Assembly: GCA_902790595.1 (NCBI GenBank)
Contig: CADASL010000010.1
Coordinates: 62,001 to 126,000 of the forward strand
Length of the DNA stretch: 64,000 nt
DNA from: an uncultured Bacteroidales bacterium
Lineage (GTDB): Bacteria; Bacteroidota; Bacteroidia; Bacteroidales; SZUA-534
Direction of reading: 5' to 3'
Below are positions 17,876 to 26,242 of this stretch, in pieces; position 1 is the first letter of the stretch; the number at the start of each line of letters is the position of its first letter. The notes below the pieces were generated by a model. It searched no databases, was not told the DNA's origin, and worked only from the letters and a program-made list of their open reading frames with translations. A program made the translations under genes and the position numbers.

Positions 17876-18161
17876 AAACAAAAACGTGGGATTTTTCTTG
17901 TCAACTCGTCCCACATCTTGAGGCTTTGGTCGTGCCCTATCGTCAAGGACGAGCAACGCCGAAGCCCACGTTTATATGTATATCAAGCCAATGCTAGCGC
18001 ACGGCACATATAAATATACATACTCGTAGACATCACCGCTGCCTTGTTTTTTGACGATAGTTTGAAACGACCAAATTCCAAGATGTCAAGAACAAAGCGT
18101 AAAGCAACGCCTTATTTTATATGTCATCTCATCACCTCACCCTAATGGGTTCCGACAATAA
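17876..18161 (-). ncRNA. Structured RNA of about 290 nt, copy 2
   Basis: A minus-strand -7 box TACATTTG (18175-18168) predicts a start near 18161. A long hairpin forms from CAAGATGT 18079-18086, ACGACCAAA 18067-18075 and TTGACGATAG 18051-18060 with ACATCTTG 17913-17920, TTTGGTCGT 17925-17933 and CTATCGTCAA 17937-17946, plus CAAGAA 18087-18092 with TTCTTG 17895-17900. An AU-rich inner stem follows (TATGTATAT/ATATACATA). The end pairs AAACGTGGG (17882-17890) with CCCACGTTT (17965-17973) before a T run. Same order of pairings as copy 1, with mostly different bases. Short reading frames inside it (for example MWDELTRK...) are not credible genes. Confidence 0.65.
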
Positions 18162-18167
18162 GACAAA

Positions 18168-18175
18168 CAAATGTA
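18168..18175 (-). promoter_or_regulatory. -7 box TACATTTG of structured RNA copy 2
   Basis: Minus-strand match to TAnnTTTG at the expected distance from the first paired element. Confidence 0.6.
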
Positions 18176-18257
18176 GAAATGTTCTGTTTAAAATGAAAAT
18201 GTTTTTTGTGGCTGAATTAAAATGGTGAATGCATAGTGTGGGCTACTATTTGTGAAT

Positions 18258-18282
18258 AGTTATTCGAAAAAATCGAATAACT
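18258..18282. repeat. Perfect 10-bp inverted repeat
   Basis: AGTTATTCGA (18258-18267), a 5-nt A loop, TCGAATAACT (18273-18282). It lies between element d and structured RNA copy 2. Operator, or a weak terminator for the minus-strand gene ending at 18418. Confidence 0.6.
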
Positions 18283-18307
18283 GACTAAAGAACCAGCAGT
18301 TGTTCAT

Positions 18308-18357
18308 CAATCACTATTTGTGCGGATTCCGACTGACAACTTATGGGTATAAAAACG
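18308..18357. promoter_or_regulatory. Dispersed palindromic element, copy d (degenerate)
   Basis: CAATCAC-TATTTGT-GCGGATT differs from copy f at two symmetric positions (C to A in one arm, G to C in the other). The second block GACTGACAACTTATGGGTAT (18331-18350) is conserved. No intact protein gene follows it on the minus strand, only structured RNA copy 2. Confidence 0.45.
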
Positions 18358-18417
18358 GCGCGATTATGCATTTGCAACGTCGCGCCGATTCGCGGTGAGC
18401 AGTTCCGTCACCGCGCT

Positions 18418-19375
18418 TTACACACTAATATCTGCTTTGTTTTCAGGTAAATGCCGCCTGATTCCGTCCCACGTGGGCATTGGCGAGCCACGGTGCTGAC
18501 GCCGCCACTCGTCGAATTTTTGGTCGATATAAATCATCTCTTCAATGCCGTTTTTGCAATGGTCCGAAACCATCAGTCGGCCCAGAACAGTTTTCGACAT
18601 CAGTCTGTATAACAGGAACATAGCGTATGTACGCAGACCGCCGTTGTAGAATCGGTCTTCGCCTTTCGGCATAACGCTCACGCCCGCGCTTTTCAGGTAG
18701 GCAAGCACTCTTTCGACGCCTGCATAATGAACTCAATGTCGCGGCGGGTGAGTTCCTTCAGGTTGCAGCCGCACTTGTAGCACATATAGCCGTAGGGCAT
18801 CACTTCGGCCACGTGGCACAGGTAGTAGGCCTGCATATCGCTGATTGGCGTCACTTTGTAGTCTTTGATACTGAATGCTTTACGTATGGTGTCGATTGTC
18901 CAGTCGGGTGCGGGTTGGTGCAGACCACCGACAAAAAGTTCGGTGACGGGCAGTCTTCCGACAACCGCCTTTCCGCCTTCGCGGTGCCCAGCCGAGTTTT
19001 GAAAGCCGAAAAGCAACTGCAAATTGTTGCGCTCGGCCAGAATTCGGTTTTGGCAATGGTCGGCTTCAAGATTATTGCCTACAAGCACCAAAAGATTGGT
19101 TTTCAAACCGATAAACGCATCTAACAATGCTTTCTGCTGCTGCCCCTGCATCACTGAAAAAACAATGTCGAACTGCTCGCCAACGGGTGCGCTCTCAACA
19201 ATTTTGGGGTGGTCAATAGTGGTTTTGTGTTGCAGATAGTGCCTGACAATCAATCCGTTGCGGCGCAACTCGTCGGCAGTTGAGCGGGCCACCACCGTCA
19301 CGTCGTTGCCAGCCTTGCACAAATAGTGAATCATCAGCGAGCCTAATGCGCCCGAACCATAAACTAAATCTTCAT
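18418..19375 (-). pseudogene. Ketopantoate-reductase-like (PanE/ApbA) gene with two frameshifts
   Basis: The start ATG at 19375 opens MKI, then one T is missing (ATTTAG for ATTTTAG near 19367). After restoring it the frame reads the Rossmann start LVYGSGALGSLMIHYLCKAG. A second single-base deletion at about 18710 (GAGTGC for GA-G/A-GTGC) shifts ...MQASKE out of frame with VLAYLKSAGVSV. Repaired, the protein is about 318 residues with an N-terminal NADP-binding and a C-terminal helical domain, family-typical. Either a true pseudogene or uncorrected sequencing error at short homopolymers. It lies 11 bp after the LCM-type gene stop, in the same operon. Confidence 0.8.
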
Positions 19376-19386
19376 AATCAGCAGGT

Positions 19387-20083
19387 TTACCAAACTAAAG
19401 TTGCCCAGCGGTCGTTGACGTTGGGCAGCAGAAACGCGAAAAGTTTGGCGCGCAGCGAGTGCTTCCGCATCTCTTCGTTGAAACTGTGCTCTTCGGCGAC
19501 GCGGATTCCAGGGCAGAGCGGCTCGAGTTCGCGGGCCGAGTTGGTTCCGCTCTTGAAAACGGCGTTGGTCTTGCTCACCGTGTCGTGGTATTTTTGCTTC
19601 TTCACCATCATCGGGCAGTTCTGCTCGGCCATCAGTATGCCGTGTTCGAAGTTGTTTTTCAGCAAGTTGAGCAGAGTGCTGATTTCTTCCATCGTCAGGT
19701 ACATAAAGAGCCCTTCGGCAATGAACATCAGCGGTGCGCTTTTCGCGGAAGCGGCATTTTTGACCAGTCCTATCCAACTGTTTTCCAGAATGTTGGCCGC
19801 AACCATTGTGACGCGCTCGCGCTCGGGAAACGCCTTCCGACGGGCGGCAATCAGGTCGGGCAAATCAATGTCGGTCGAGCATCACCGTGCGCGCAATCAC
19901 GCCTTCGCGCGACAGAAACTTGTTGAACTGTGCGGTGTCCATCTTCAGGTGCTTGACAATCTCGACCGCCATCGGGTCCTTCACACGCGGATTTTTTGAG
20001 AGTGTCTCGTTGGCCTTTATCGCAACGGGAATCAGCGCCGTGGTCTCAACGTCGCCAAGTTTCAGAGTGATTGTATTTTTCAT
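19387..20083 (-). pseudogene. LCM-family SAM-dependent methyltransferase gene with internal deletion
   Basis: The N-terminal part (MKNTITLKLGDVETTALIPV to GVIARTVMLDR) and the C-terminal part (DLPDLIAARRKAFPERERV to the end) both match leucine-carboxyl-methyltransferase-like (PF04072) proteins. They are joined out of frame at about 19865-19880. About 45 residues that carry the SAM-binding GxG motif in relatives are missing. The joint reads CTCGACCGACATTGAT, with CGAC on both sides, suggesting deletion between short repeats. It sits in a minus-strand run with the downstream PanE-like gene and the upstream four-helix membrane protein. Confidence 0.78.
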
Positions 20084-20198
20084 ATTATCAGCATTTTAGA
20101 TTTCGTGAGAAAAGCCGAACACCCCCACTTCAGGCATTCGGCTTCGGGAAACAATGAGAAAAAGTTTATCTTTTTGTAAATGACTATGGTTCTTTGTT

Positions 20199-20597
20199 TT
20201 AGGCTTTTTCTTCTTTTCTGATTTTCAGCGACTCGCGCGCCAGCAGGATTGCCACCACGGCCATCAGCGGCATAATCAGAAGTTGTGCGGGATTGAACTC
20301 GTCAATGAGTTCCGACATATGCAGCACCGTGAAGGCCACCATAATGCAGGCCAGCACCACGTTGACTGCCAAGCATTTGCGTCCGCCGAACATCACAAGC
20401 AGAACGCCCACAGCGGGCACCGTGTAGGTGAGCAGCATCATAAACGAAATCATCCCCACCGAAGCGGGCGGTGTCATAGCGGCAATGCTCTCGCCCCAAA
20501 AGGCAGGCATTGCGTCGGTTAGCGAGTGCGCCAGGAATCCCGCAAGGGTGAGCGTCCACAGCGCGACGATTTTTGTTTTTCTTTCCATTTTCGACAA
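20199..20597 (-). CDS. Small four-helix membrane protein of unknown function
   Basis: A 132-residue protein with four predicted membrane helices (about 12-32, 43-66, 75-95, 103-122) and a basic tail (RESLKIRKEEKA). An alternative start MERKTKI is three codons in. The -7 box TACATTTG at 20629-20622 lies about 25 bp upstream, with dispersed element e (20651-20705) behind it. It is first in a probable operon with the broken LCM methyltransferase and PanE-like genes. No family identified. Confidence 0.65.
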   Translation of the reverse strand: MSKMERKTKIVALWTLTLAGFLAHSLTDAMPAFWGESIAAMTPPASVGMISFMMLLTYTVPAVGVLLVMFGGRKCLAVNVVLACIMVAFTVLHMSELIDEFNPAQLLIMPLMAVVAILLARESLKIRKEEKA

Positions 20598-20621
20598 AAT
20601 TTAATGTTTGAATCTTTGTCG

Positions 20622-20629
20622 CAAATGTA
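20622..20629 (-). promoter_or_regulatory. -7 box TACATTTG of the 20597-18418 gene run
   Basis: Minus-strand match to TAnnTTTG, 24 bp before the first ATG. Confidence 0.6.
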
Positions 20630-20650
20630 CCCGACGCACTAACGCCCGTA

Positions 20651-20705
20651 AATCGCCATTTGTTGGGATTTATGGGGCGGCAGGCTGGTGATTTTGGAGG
20701 ATAAA
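20651..20705 (-). promoter_or_regulatory. Dispersed palindromic element, copy e (degenerate)
   Basis: AATCGCC-ATTTGTT-GGGATTT (20651-20671) plus a variant second block GGCTGGTGATTTTGGAGG (20683-20700). It lies directly upstream of the -7 box at 20622. Confidence 0.45.
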
Positions 20706-20788
20706 AAGCGTACACAACCAGCCGTAAAAAATGCCGTCAACGACATAAAACAGTCATTGGCAGCACTTTCGGTGTTCCGCCGAAGCGG

Positions 20789-23119
20789 TTATTTCTTCTC
20801 GCCGCGCAGTTGGCGTGCGGCGGCAATCATATTGGCGATTGAAGCCTTTGTCTCGGCCCAGCCGCGGGTTTTCAGGCCGCAGTCGGGGTTCACCCACAGG
20901 CGCTCGGCGGGGATGTTGGTTTGAGCCTTGCGCATCAGCCCCACAATCTCGTCAACCGACGGCACGCGCGACGAGTGGATGTCGTAAACGCCAGGGCCGA
21001 TGCCGTTCGGGTAACTGAAACTGCCGAACACGTTGAGCAGTTCCATTTGCGACCGCGAGCACTCGATGGTAATCACATCGGCGTCCATTTGCGCAATGTG
21101 CTCAATAATGTCGTTGAATTCCGAGTAGCACATATGCGTGTGTATCTGCGTTTCGTCGCTCACGCCGCTCGACGCCAGACGGAACGCCTTCACGGCCCAG
21201 TTCAGATAATCGGCCCAGTCGGATTTGCGCAGCGGCAGGCCTTCGCGGATGGCGGGCTCGTCAATCTGAATCACCTTGATTCCAGCGCGCTCAAGGTCAG
21301 TCACTTCGTCGCGGATGGCCAGCGCAATCTGCTTTGTGGTTTCAGAGCGCGGTTGGTCGTTGCGCACAAACGACCACTGCAGAATGGTCACAGGCCCCGT
21401 CAGCATTCCCTTCATCGGCTTTTCGGTCAGGCTTTGCGCGAATGTAATCCAGTCGATGGTCATTGGCGTGGGGCGCGAAACGTCGCCGAAAATGATGGGC
21501 GGCTTCACGCAGCGCGAGCCGTAACTCTGCACCCAGCCGTTCTGTGTGAACACGAATCCGTCCAACTGCTCGCCGAAATACTCAACCATATCGTTGCGCT
21601 CAAACTCGCCGTGAACCAGCACGTCGAGCCCCGCTTCTTCCTGCCAGCGGACCGCGCGGGCCGTCTCGTCCTTCAGCAGTTGGTTGTATTCCTGCGCCGA
21701 CAGTTCGCCCTTGCGGAAACGGGCACGCCACGAGCGCACTTCGGTGGTCTGCGGGAACGAGCCGATGGTTGTTGTCGGGAACAGCGGCAGGTTGAGCCGC
21801 GCCTGCTGCTTTTGGCTGCGGACGGTGTATGCGCTTTCGCGATTATAGTCTGATTCTGAAGTATTTGCGGTGCGTTCGGTCACCTTCACGTTGTGTATCA
21901 GTTTCGATGATTTGCGTGCCGCGATGTCGGCCCTGTTCTGCTGATAGGCGGCCTGAAGACAAGTATTGGTGCGGTCGACAGCCAGAACCGAAAGCGTTAC
22001 AAGTTCGTCAACCTTCTGACGCGCGAACGCCAGCCAGCGTTTGATTTCGGCGGGCAGACGCTTCTCGTCGCGTTCTAAATCAAGGTCGTAGGGCACGTGC
22101 AGGAACGACGACGACGCAGCCACCCACACGCGGTCGGCACCCAATCGGGCCACAGCCGCGTCAATCAGTTTGAGCGATTGCTCGAAATCGTTTTTCCAGA
22201 TGTTGCGGCCGTCAACAACGCCCAGCGACAGGATTTTGCCTGCGGGGAAGATGTCCAGAATGCTGATGAAATCTTCAGCGCCACGCACAAAATCAATGTG
22301 AATGGCGTCGGTCGGCAGCGAGAGAGCCAGCGCCGCATTGTCGCGTAAAGCGCCAAAATAGGTCGTCAGCACGATTTTCAGGCTCGTCTGCCTGCGCACT
22401 TCGCCGTAAACCTTCTGATAGAGCGATTTAACCTTCTCGTCAAGGTCGAGAACAAGGCACGGCTCGTCAATCTGAACCCACTCGGCGCCAGCGTTTTCAA
22501 GCGTTTTCAGTTGCTCGACGAATACGGGCAACAGTCTGTCTATCAAGTCCAAACGTGAGAATCCCGATTCCTTTTCCTTGCCCAGAAGCAGGAACGACAC
22601 AAGGCCGATTACCACGGGTTTCGTCTCGATTCCAGCCGCTTTTGCTTCGCGATACTCGTCGGCAGCCTTCGTGTCTGACAGTTTAAACGATTGATTCTTA
22701 ACAAATTCAGGCACAATGTAGTGATAGTTCGTGTCGAACCATTTGGTCATTTCCATTGCAATAATGTCGTTGCCGCCACGCTGAACGCCGTGAGCCATAG
22801 CAAAATACAACTCTAACTGATTGTCGCGCAGAGCGTTGTAGCGCTCGGGAATGGCACCCACGGCCACCGTTTGGTCGAGCACTTGGTCGTAGAGCGAGAA
22901 ATCGTTCGACGGCACAAGCGAAATGCCAGCGTTTGCCTGTAACTTCCAGTTTTCCAATCTGACACTGCGGGCAACCGACAGCAGTTCGTCACCCGTGATT
23001 TTTCCGTTCCAATAGGCTTCTTCGGCCTTTTTCAGTTCGCGCGCCTTTCCAATCCGCGGAAAGCCGACAACATTTGTCTTTATCGATTTTTTCATTCCAA
23101 AAAAAGTTTTAGTGTTCAT
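20789..23119 (-). CDS. metE: Cobalamin-independent methionine synthase
   Basis: A 776-residue MetE, normal length, with both halves: the N-terminal barrel (VVGFPRIGKARELKKAEEAY) and the catalytic C-terminal barrel (TTIGSFPQTTEVR, VHGEFERNDMVEYFGEQ, GPVTILQWSFVR). The zinc ligands are in HTHMCYSEF and NPDCGLKTRGW. It transfers the methyl group of 5-methyltetrahydropteroyltri-glutamate to homocysteine. A second ATG at residue 9 (23095) fits the family start slightly better. One family-conserved GPVSFL-type segment reads GLVSFLLLG, a Pro-to-Leu change. A near-consensus -7 box (CACCTTTG, 23137-23130) and a divergent Lrp gene precede it. Confidence 0.95.
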   Translation of the reverse strand: MNTKTFFGMKKSIKTNVVGFPRIGKARELKKAEEAYWNGKITGDELLSVARSVRLENWKLQANAGISLVPSNDFSLYDQVLDQTVAVGAIPERYNALRDNQLELYFAMAHGVQRGGNDIIAMEMTKWFDTNYHYIVPEFVKNQSFKLSDTKAADEYREAKAAGIETKPVVIGLVSFLLLGKEKESGFSRLDLIDRLLPVFVEQLKTLENAGAEWVQIDEPCLVLDLDEKVKSLYQKVYGEVRRQTSLKIVLTTYFGALRDNAALALSLPTDAIHIDFVRGAEDFISILDIFPAGKILSLGVVDGRNIWKNDFEQSLKLIDAAVARLGADRVWVAASSSFLHVPYDLDLERDEKRLPAEIKRWLAFARQKVDELVTLSVLAVDRTNTCLQAAYQQNRADIAARKSSKLIHNVKVTERTANTSESDYNRESAYTVRSQKQQARLNLPLFPTTTIGSFPQTTEVRSWRARFRKGELSAQEYNQLLKDETARAVRWQEEAGLDVLVHGEFERNDMVEYFGEQLDGFVFTQNGWVQSYGSRCVKPPIIFGDVSRPTPMTIDWITFAQSLTEKPMKGMLTGPVTILQWSFVRNDQPRSETTKQIALAIRDEVTDLERAGIKVIQIDEPAIREGLPLRKSDWADYLNWAVKAFRLASSGVSDETQIHTHMCYSEFNDIIEHIAQMDADVITIECSRSQMELLNVFGSFSYPNGIGPGVYDIHSSRVPSVDEIVGLMRKAQTNIPAERLWVNPDCGLKTRGWAETKASIANMIAAARQLRGEKK

Positions 23120-23161
23120 TTTCGGGCGGCAAAGGTGGAATGTGGAATTTTCACAAGCAAA

Positions 23162-23177
23162 TTATTTCAGTAAATAA
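23162..23177. promoter_or_regulatory. Palindromic operator candidate between metE and the Lrp gene
   Basis: TTATTT-CAGT-AAATAA is a perfect 6+6 palindrome in the divergent spacer, upstream of both promoters. AT-rich palindromes are usual for Lrp/AsnC proteins; binding is inferred from position. Confidence 0.5.
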
Positions 23178-23188
23178 GGAAATTATCC

Positions 23189-23196
23189 TAAATTTG
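23189..23196 (+). promoter_or_regulatory. -7 box TAAATTTG of the Lrp-family gene
   Basis: Plus-strand match to TAnnTTTG, 55 bp before the ATG. Confidence 0.55.
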
Positions 23197-23251
23197 TCGG
23201 CATTATCGGCGCACAGCCGAATAATATACTTTAAATTCAAAAGATAACCGA

Positions 23252-23722
23252 ATGGCAAAATTAGATTCCACCGACATTAGGATTTTGGAAGTTCTGCAAG
23301 AGGACTCACACCTGACTACCAAAGAGTTAGCAGCAAAAGTAAACCTTTCACCGTCGCCTGCCTTCGAGCGTCAGAAGCGGCTTGAGCGCGACGGCTACAT
23401 CGACCATTATATGGCTGTGGTTGACCCCGAAAAAGTGGGCAACGGGCTGCTTGTGCTGTGCGGCATAACGCTTCGGCAGCACAGCAAGCGTTTGGGCGCA
23501 GAGTTTGTTGAAGCCGTCAACCGCATTCCCGAAATTGTCGAGTGTTGGAACACGTCGGGCGACTACGACTTCATTATGAAGATTTACGTGAGCGATATGA
23601 AGCGCTATCAGGACTTCGTTCTCAACACTTTAGGCGTTGTCGAGAGTATCGGCTCGCTGCACAGTTTCTTCGTGATTGGTACTGTTAAAAGCGGCACCGT
23701 GCCCATTCCGAAAGCAGAGTAA
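23252..23722 (+). CDS. Lrp/AsnC-family transcriptional regulator
   Basis: A 156-residue protein: N-terminal helix-turn-helix (LDSTDIRILEVLQEDSHLTT, NLSPSPAFERQKRLERDGYI) and a C-terminal RAM ligand domain (ECWNTSGDYDFIMKIYVSDM). Feast/famine regulators sense amino acids. Divergence from metE with a palindrome in the spacer suggests control of methionine synthesis, with methionine a plausible effector (inference). A hairpin CGCCC-TTAC-GGGCG followed by AAATTTTT (23766-23788) probably ends the transcript. Confidence 0.88.
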   Translation: MAKLDSTDIRILEVLQEDSHLTTKELAAKVNLSPSPAFERQKRLERDGYIDHYMAVVDPEKVGNGLLVLCGITLRQHSKRLGAEFVEAVNRIPEIVECWNTSGDYDFIMKIYVSDMKRYQDFVLNTLGVVESIGSLHSFFVIGTVKSGTVPIPKAE

Positions 23723-24036
23723 CGGGGCATAAAACAAAATAGCAAGCGGAAATGGGGTTCGGGTGCGCCCTTACGGGCGGAAATTTTTAGAAAATTTGAT
23801 TTAAAAATCCCGTTAAATTCTGATTGAAAGCATTTTATCACCAACCAAACTTATCCAAATTGAAACCGATTTTTTGACCACAGGAAACACGAAAAACACG
23901 GAATTGTTTAAAAAACACCAATATAATTTGGAAATTTCATTTTTTTGTGTGGGGTAGCGTAGTACTATAGTTATTGTACTTTTTTATATATCAAGCGCGG
24001 TGGAATGTTTTTTTTGTAAAAAATTGTTTGTGACTA
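23723..24036. other. Intergenic region between the Lrp gene and the EcoRI-type locus
   Basis: It contains the Lrp terminator hairpin (23766-23788), the 25-bp motif 23843-23867 (23 of 25 bases shared with 2429-2453), a degenerate CACGAAAAACACGGAA-type tract, and AT-rich sequence up to the nuclease stop codon. No credible gene. Confidence 0.6.
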
Positions 24037-25299
24037 TTAGCAATAGAAAATAGGACAAAAAGTTTTTATGAGATATTTTAGCCTTTGCGATTCGCCATTT
24101 GCAATAGTTAATAAGTTTTCTTCTTCTAATCTATACTTAATAACTTCCTTTGAGACATCAAACTTTAATGATAATTCATTTACTATCAATTGGTAATTTC
24201 TAATGTTACATAGTTGGTTATCTAAATAAAGGCGACCTTTATTTATGTTATATTTTCCAAATAATTCCTTAACTTCATTATTCAATTTCCATTTAGGAAC
24301 TATGAGATACGCAGCGAAAATGTTTGCCTGTATTTCCATTCTCTGTATAGCTTTCTCATAACATAAAGACTCTTCTTCATATTCTGCCAGTAAATCCACA
24401 CTGTTCTTCAGAATTTCAGAATGTAAAATTATGTGCCCGATTTCGTGTGCTAATGTGAATTTAAGCCGATGCGTATCATTGACTATTTCATTAGACAATG
24501 TGATTACTTTATTTTCCAAAGATAATGTTCCTAATAATCCTTGTTGAAAATCTTTGAAAGTTATTTTGTATTCAGGGAAAGCTTTTGTTATTATTTCGCC
24601 AGGAATATCATCGGTTGCAAAAACAATATCTTGGCACAATGCACATACCTTTTGTTGAATAATATCATTTTCAAGATATGGGATTTTAATAACATTCTTA
24701 TTTGATGTAACAACATCATAGCCATTTAACATCTCGATAACAGTTGTAAAACTCCCTTCAGAATATACAATAGGAACATTACCTATTACTTTGCTGCCTG
24801 ATAAGAATTGGTAATAATCTTCGGCTTTGTTATTAATATCACGACTAACAATCCAATTCGGCTCGTTTTCAGACATAACAACCAATGCAATATGATTTTT
24901 TTCAGCTTGTTGTATTTCATTTTTGCTGAACCCTTTGGTTGTAACAAAAACTCCCTTTATGGAAGAATCGGATATCTTATGTAATTTTTCTTCAAACTCA
25001 TCTAAATCGCTTATATCAACAATACCACTGTAGTTTTTACATTCGACAACTACCAAAGAACTCCATTGTTCAGAAGCGGATAGAGAATTGTATGTCTCTA
25101 TTGTTATATCAAATTCTATTTCTCGATCATATCCTATACAATTGTATTTTTTGTGCTGAAAAATCTTTGAAAATTTACTATTAGCAAAAGGCAACACGTC
25201 TTTTTCCAACAAAGAAGAAAGGTATTTGAACACCTTATCTTCAAAATCCTTTCCTTTTTTTGTTGTGTTCATATAAAAACTATTGGCATACTTTATCAT
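24037..25299 (-). CDS. Mrr-like nuclease domain fused to an ImmA/IrrE-type metallopeptidase, third gene of the EcoRI-type operon
   Basis: A 420-residue protein. Residues ~15-145 look like a PD-(D/E)XK restriction fold: EIEFDITIETY (Asp64), VVVECKNYSG (Glu86-x-Lys88) and a terminal FVTTKGFSKNEIQQAEK helix, as in Mrr-type nucleases. Residues ~215-345 are an ImmA/IrrE-like zinc peptidase with LAHEIGHIILH (HExxH at 285-289) and a downstream RMEIQANIFAAYLI helix that should supply the third ligand. The first ATG overlaps the methyltransferase by 20 bp; the ATG at 25272 (residue 10) would not. Composition is AT-rich like the rest of the operon. Could be an accessory nuclease, a protease-controlled regulator, or an extra defence gene. 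Confidence 0.72.
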   Translation of the reverse strand: MIKYANSFYMNTTKKGKDFEDKVFKYLSSLLEKDVLPFANSKFSKIFQHKKYNCIGYDREIEFDITIETYNSLSASEQWSSLVVVECKNYSGIVDISDLDEFEEKLHKISDSSIKGVFVTTKGFSKNEIQQAEKNHIALVVMSENEPNWIVSRDINNKAEDYYQFLSGSKVIGNVPIVYSEGSFTTVIEMLNGYDVVTSNKNVIKIPYLENDIIQQKVCALCQDIVFATDDIPGEIITKAFPEYKITFKDFQQGLLGTLSLENKVITLSNEIVNDTHRLKFTLAHEIGHIILHSEILKNSVDLLAEYEEESLCYEKAIQRMEIQANIFAAYLIVPKWKLNNEVKELFGKYNINKGRLYLDNQLCNIRNYQLIVNELSLKFDVSKEVIKYRLEEENLLTIANGESQRLKYLIKTFCPIFYC

Positions 25300-26233
25300 T
25301 CCGTTCCTTTATGTCACGGAAAAAGGCATCCAAACTATTGTTTTCTATAAATTTCTGACAAAACAAATTATCCTTCATCATTTTTAAGTGTTTGTCGAAA
25401 AAGACTTTCGATTGCTCATCCTTATCGCACAAGATGCTGTTTCGCTTTTCTTCTATACAAACTCTTCCTGTCGTACCACTTCCTGCAAAATAGTCCAAAA
25501 CTATTGAGTCGGGATATGAAAGTGCTTTTACAAAACGTCGCATTATTTCAAGTGGCTTTTGTGTGGGATGTCCGACCCTTTCAAGAGAATTTCCATTTAG
25601 CCTTCCTATTTCCCATACATTCGTTGGGTTCTTACCTTTCATAACATTTTCAGGGACGAGACGTTTGTCTCGTAAGGCTTCTTGCAATTCTTTTTCTCCG
25701 TAAGGAACTCTAACGGAATCAAGGTCAAAATAATATTGGTCTGTTTTGGTCAACCAAATTGCTTCCTCGTGTCTATTTGCAAAATACCTATGTGCAGACA
25801 TACCATTTTTGTAATACCACACAACGGTATTAACCAAACGAAATTTAGTGTGATGACGGCAATAATGGATTATTTCAATTAAGTCACCGCTTTTTTCGTC
25901 TTGAAATTGTGTGCCACCAAAAATCACCATACTACCATTTTTTGACAATACCCTATATGATTCGTTTATCCACTTCGACGCCCACTCTATATAGTTATCA
26001 AATGCATCCCATTCAGCCAAATCCAAATTATATGGGGGGTCAATAAGTATCAACTGCACCGACTCGTCAGGTAACGATTTTAGTAAATCCAAACAATCTT
26101 GATTCAATAAAATATAATTCGACACATCAGGAATGGTAAAATCAACACTTGTCTTGTGTTTGATATTGTCCTTATGCATTTTGTTTAGTTGCATAAGTCC
26201 TGAATTGTTATGCGATTTGTTATGAATAGCCAT
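25280..26233 (-). CDS. RsrI-type adenine DNA methyltransferase, predicted GAATTC
   Basis: A 317-residue beta-class N6-adenine methyltransferase: DPPYNL (65-70) precedes the SAM motif DYFAGSGTT. Several blocks are as in M.RsrI: GMSAHRYFANRHEE, FDLDSVRVPY, GRNPTNVW-like GKNPTNVWEIGRLNGNSLER, VGHPTQKPLE. M.RsrI methylates GAATTC, and the upstream gene is an EcoRI-family nuclease, so the same target is predicted. The gap to the nuclease gene is 9 bp, and the reading frame overlaps the third gene by 20 bp. It is AT-rich compared with the surroundings. Confidence 0.9.
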   Translation of the reverse strand: MAIHNKSHNNSGLMQLNKMHKDNIKHKTSVDFTIPDVSNYILLNQDCLDLLKSLPDESVQLILIDPPYNLDLAEWDAFDNYIEWASKWINESYRVLSKNGSMVIFGGTQFQDEKSGDLIEIIHYCRHHTKFRLVNTVVWYYKNGMSAHRYFANRHEEAIWLTKTDQYYFDLDSVRVPYGEKELQEALRDKRLVPENVMKGKNPTNVWEIGRLNGNSLERVGHPTQKPLEIMRRFVKALSYPDSIVLDYFAGSGTTGRVCIEEKRNSILCDKDEQSKVFFDKHLKMMKDNLFCQKFIENNSLDAFFRDIKERNDKVCQ

Positions 26234-26242
26234 CTTCTTTCT

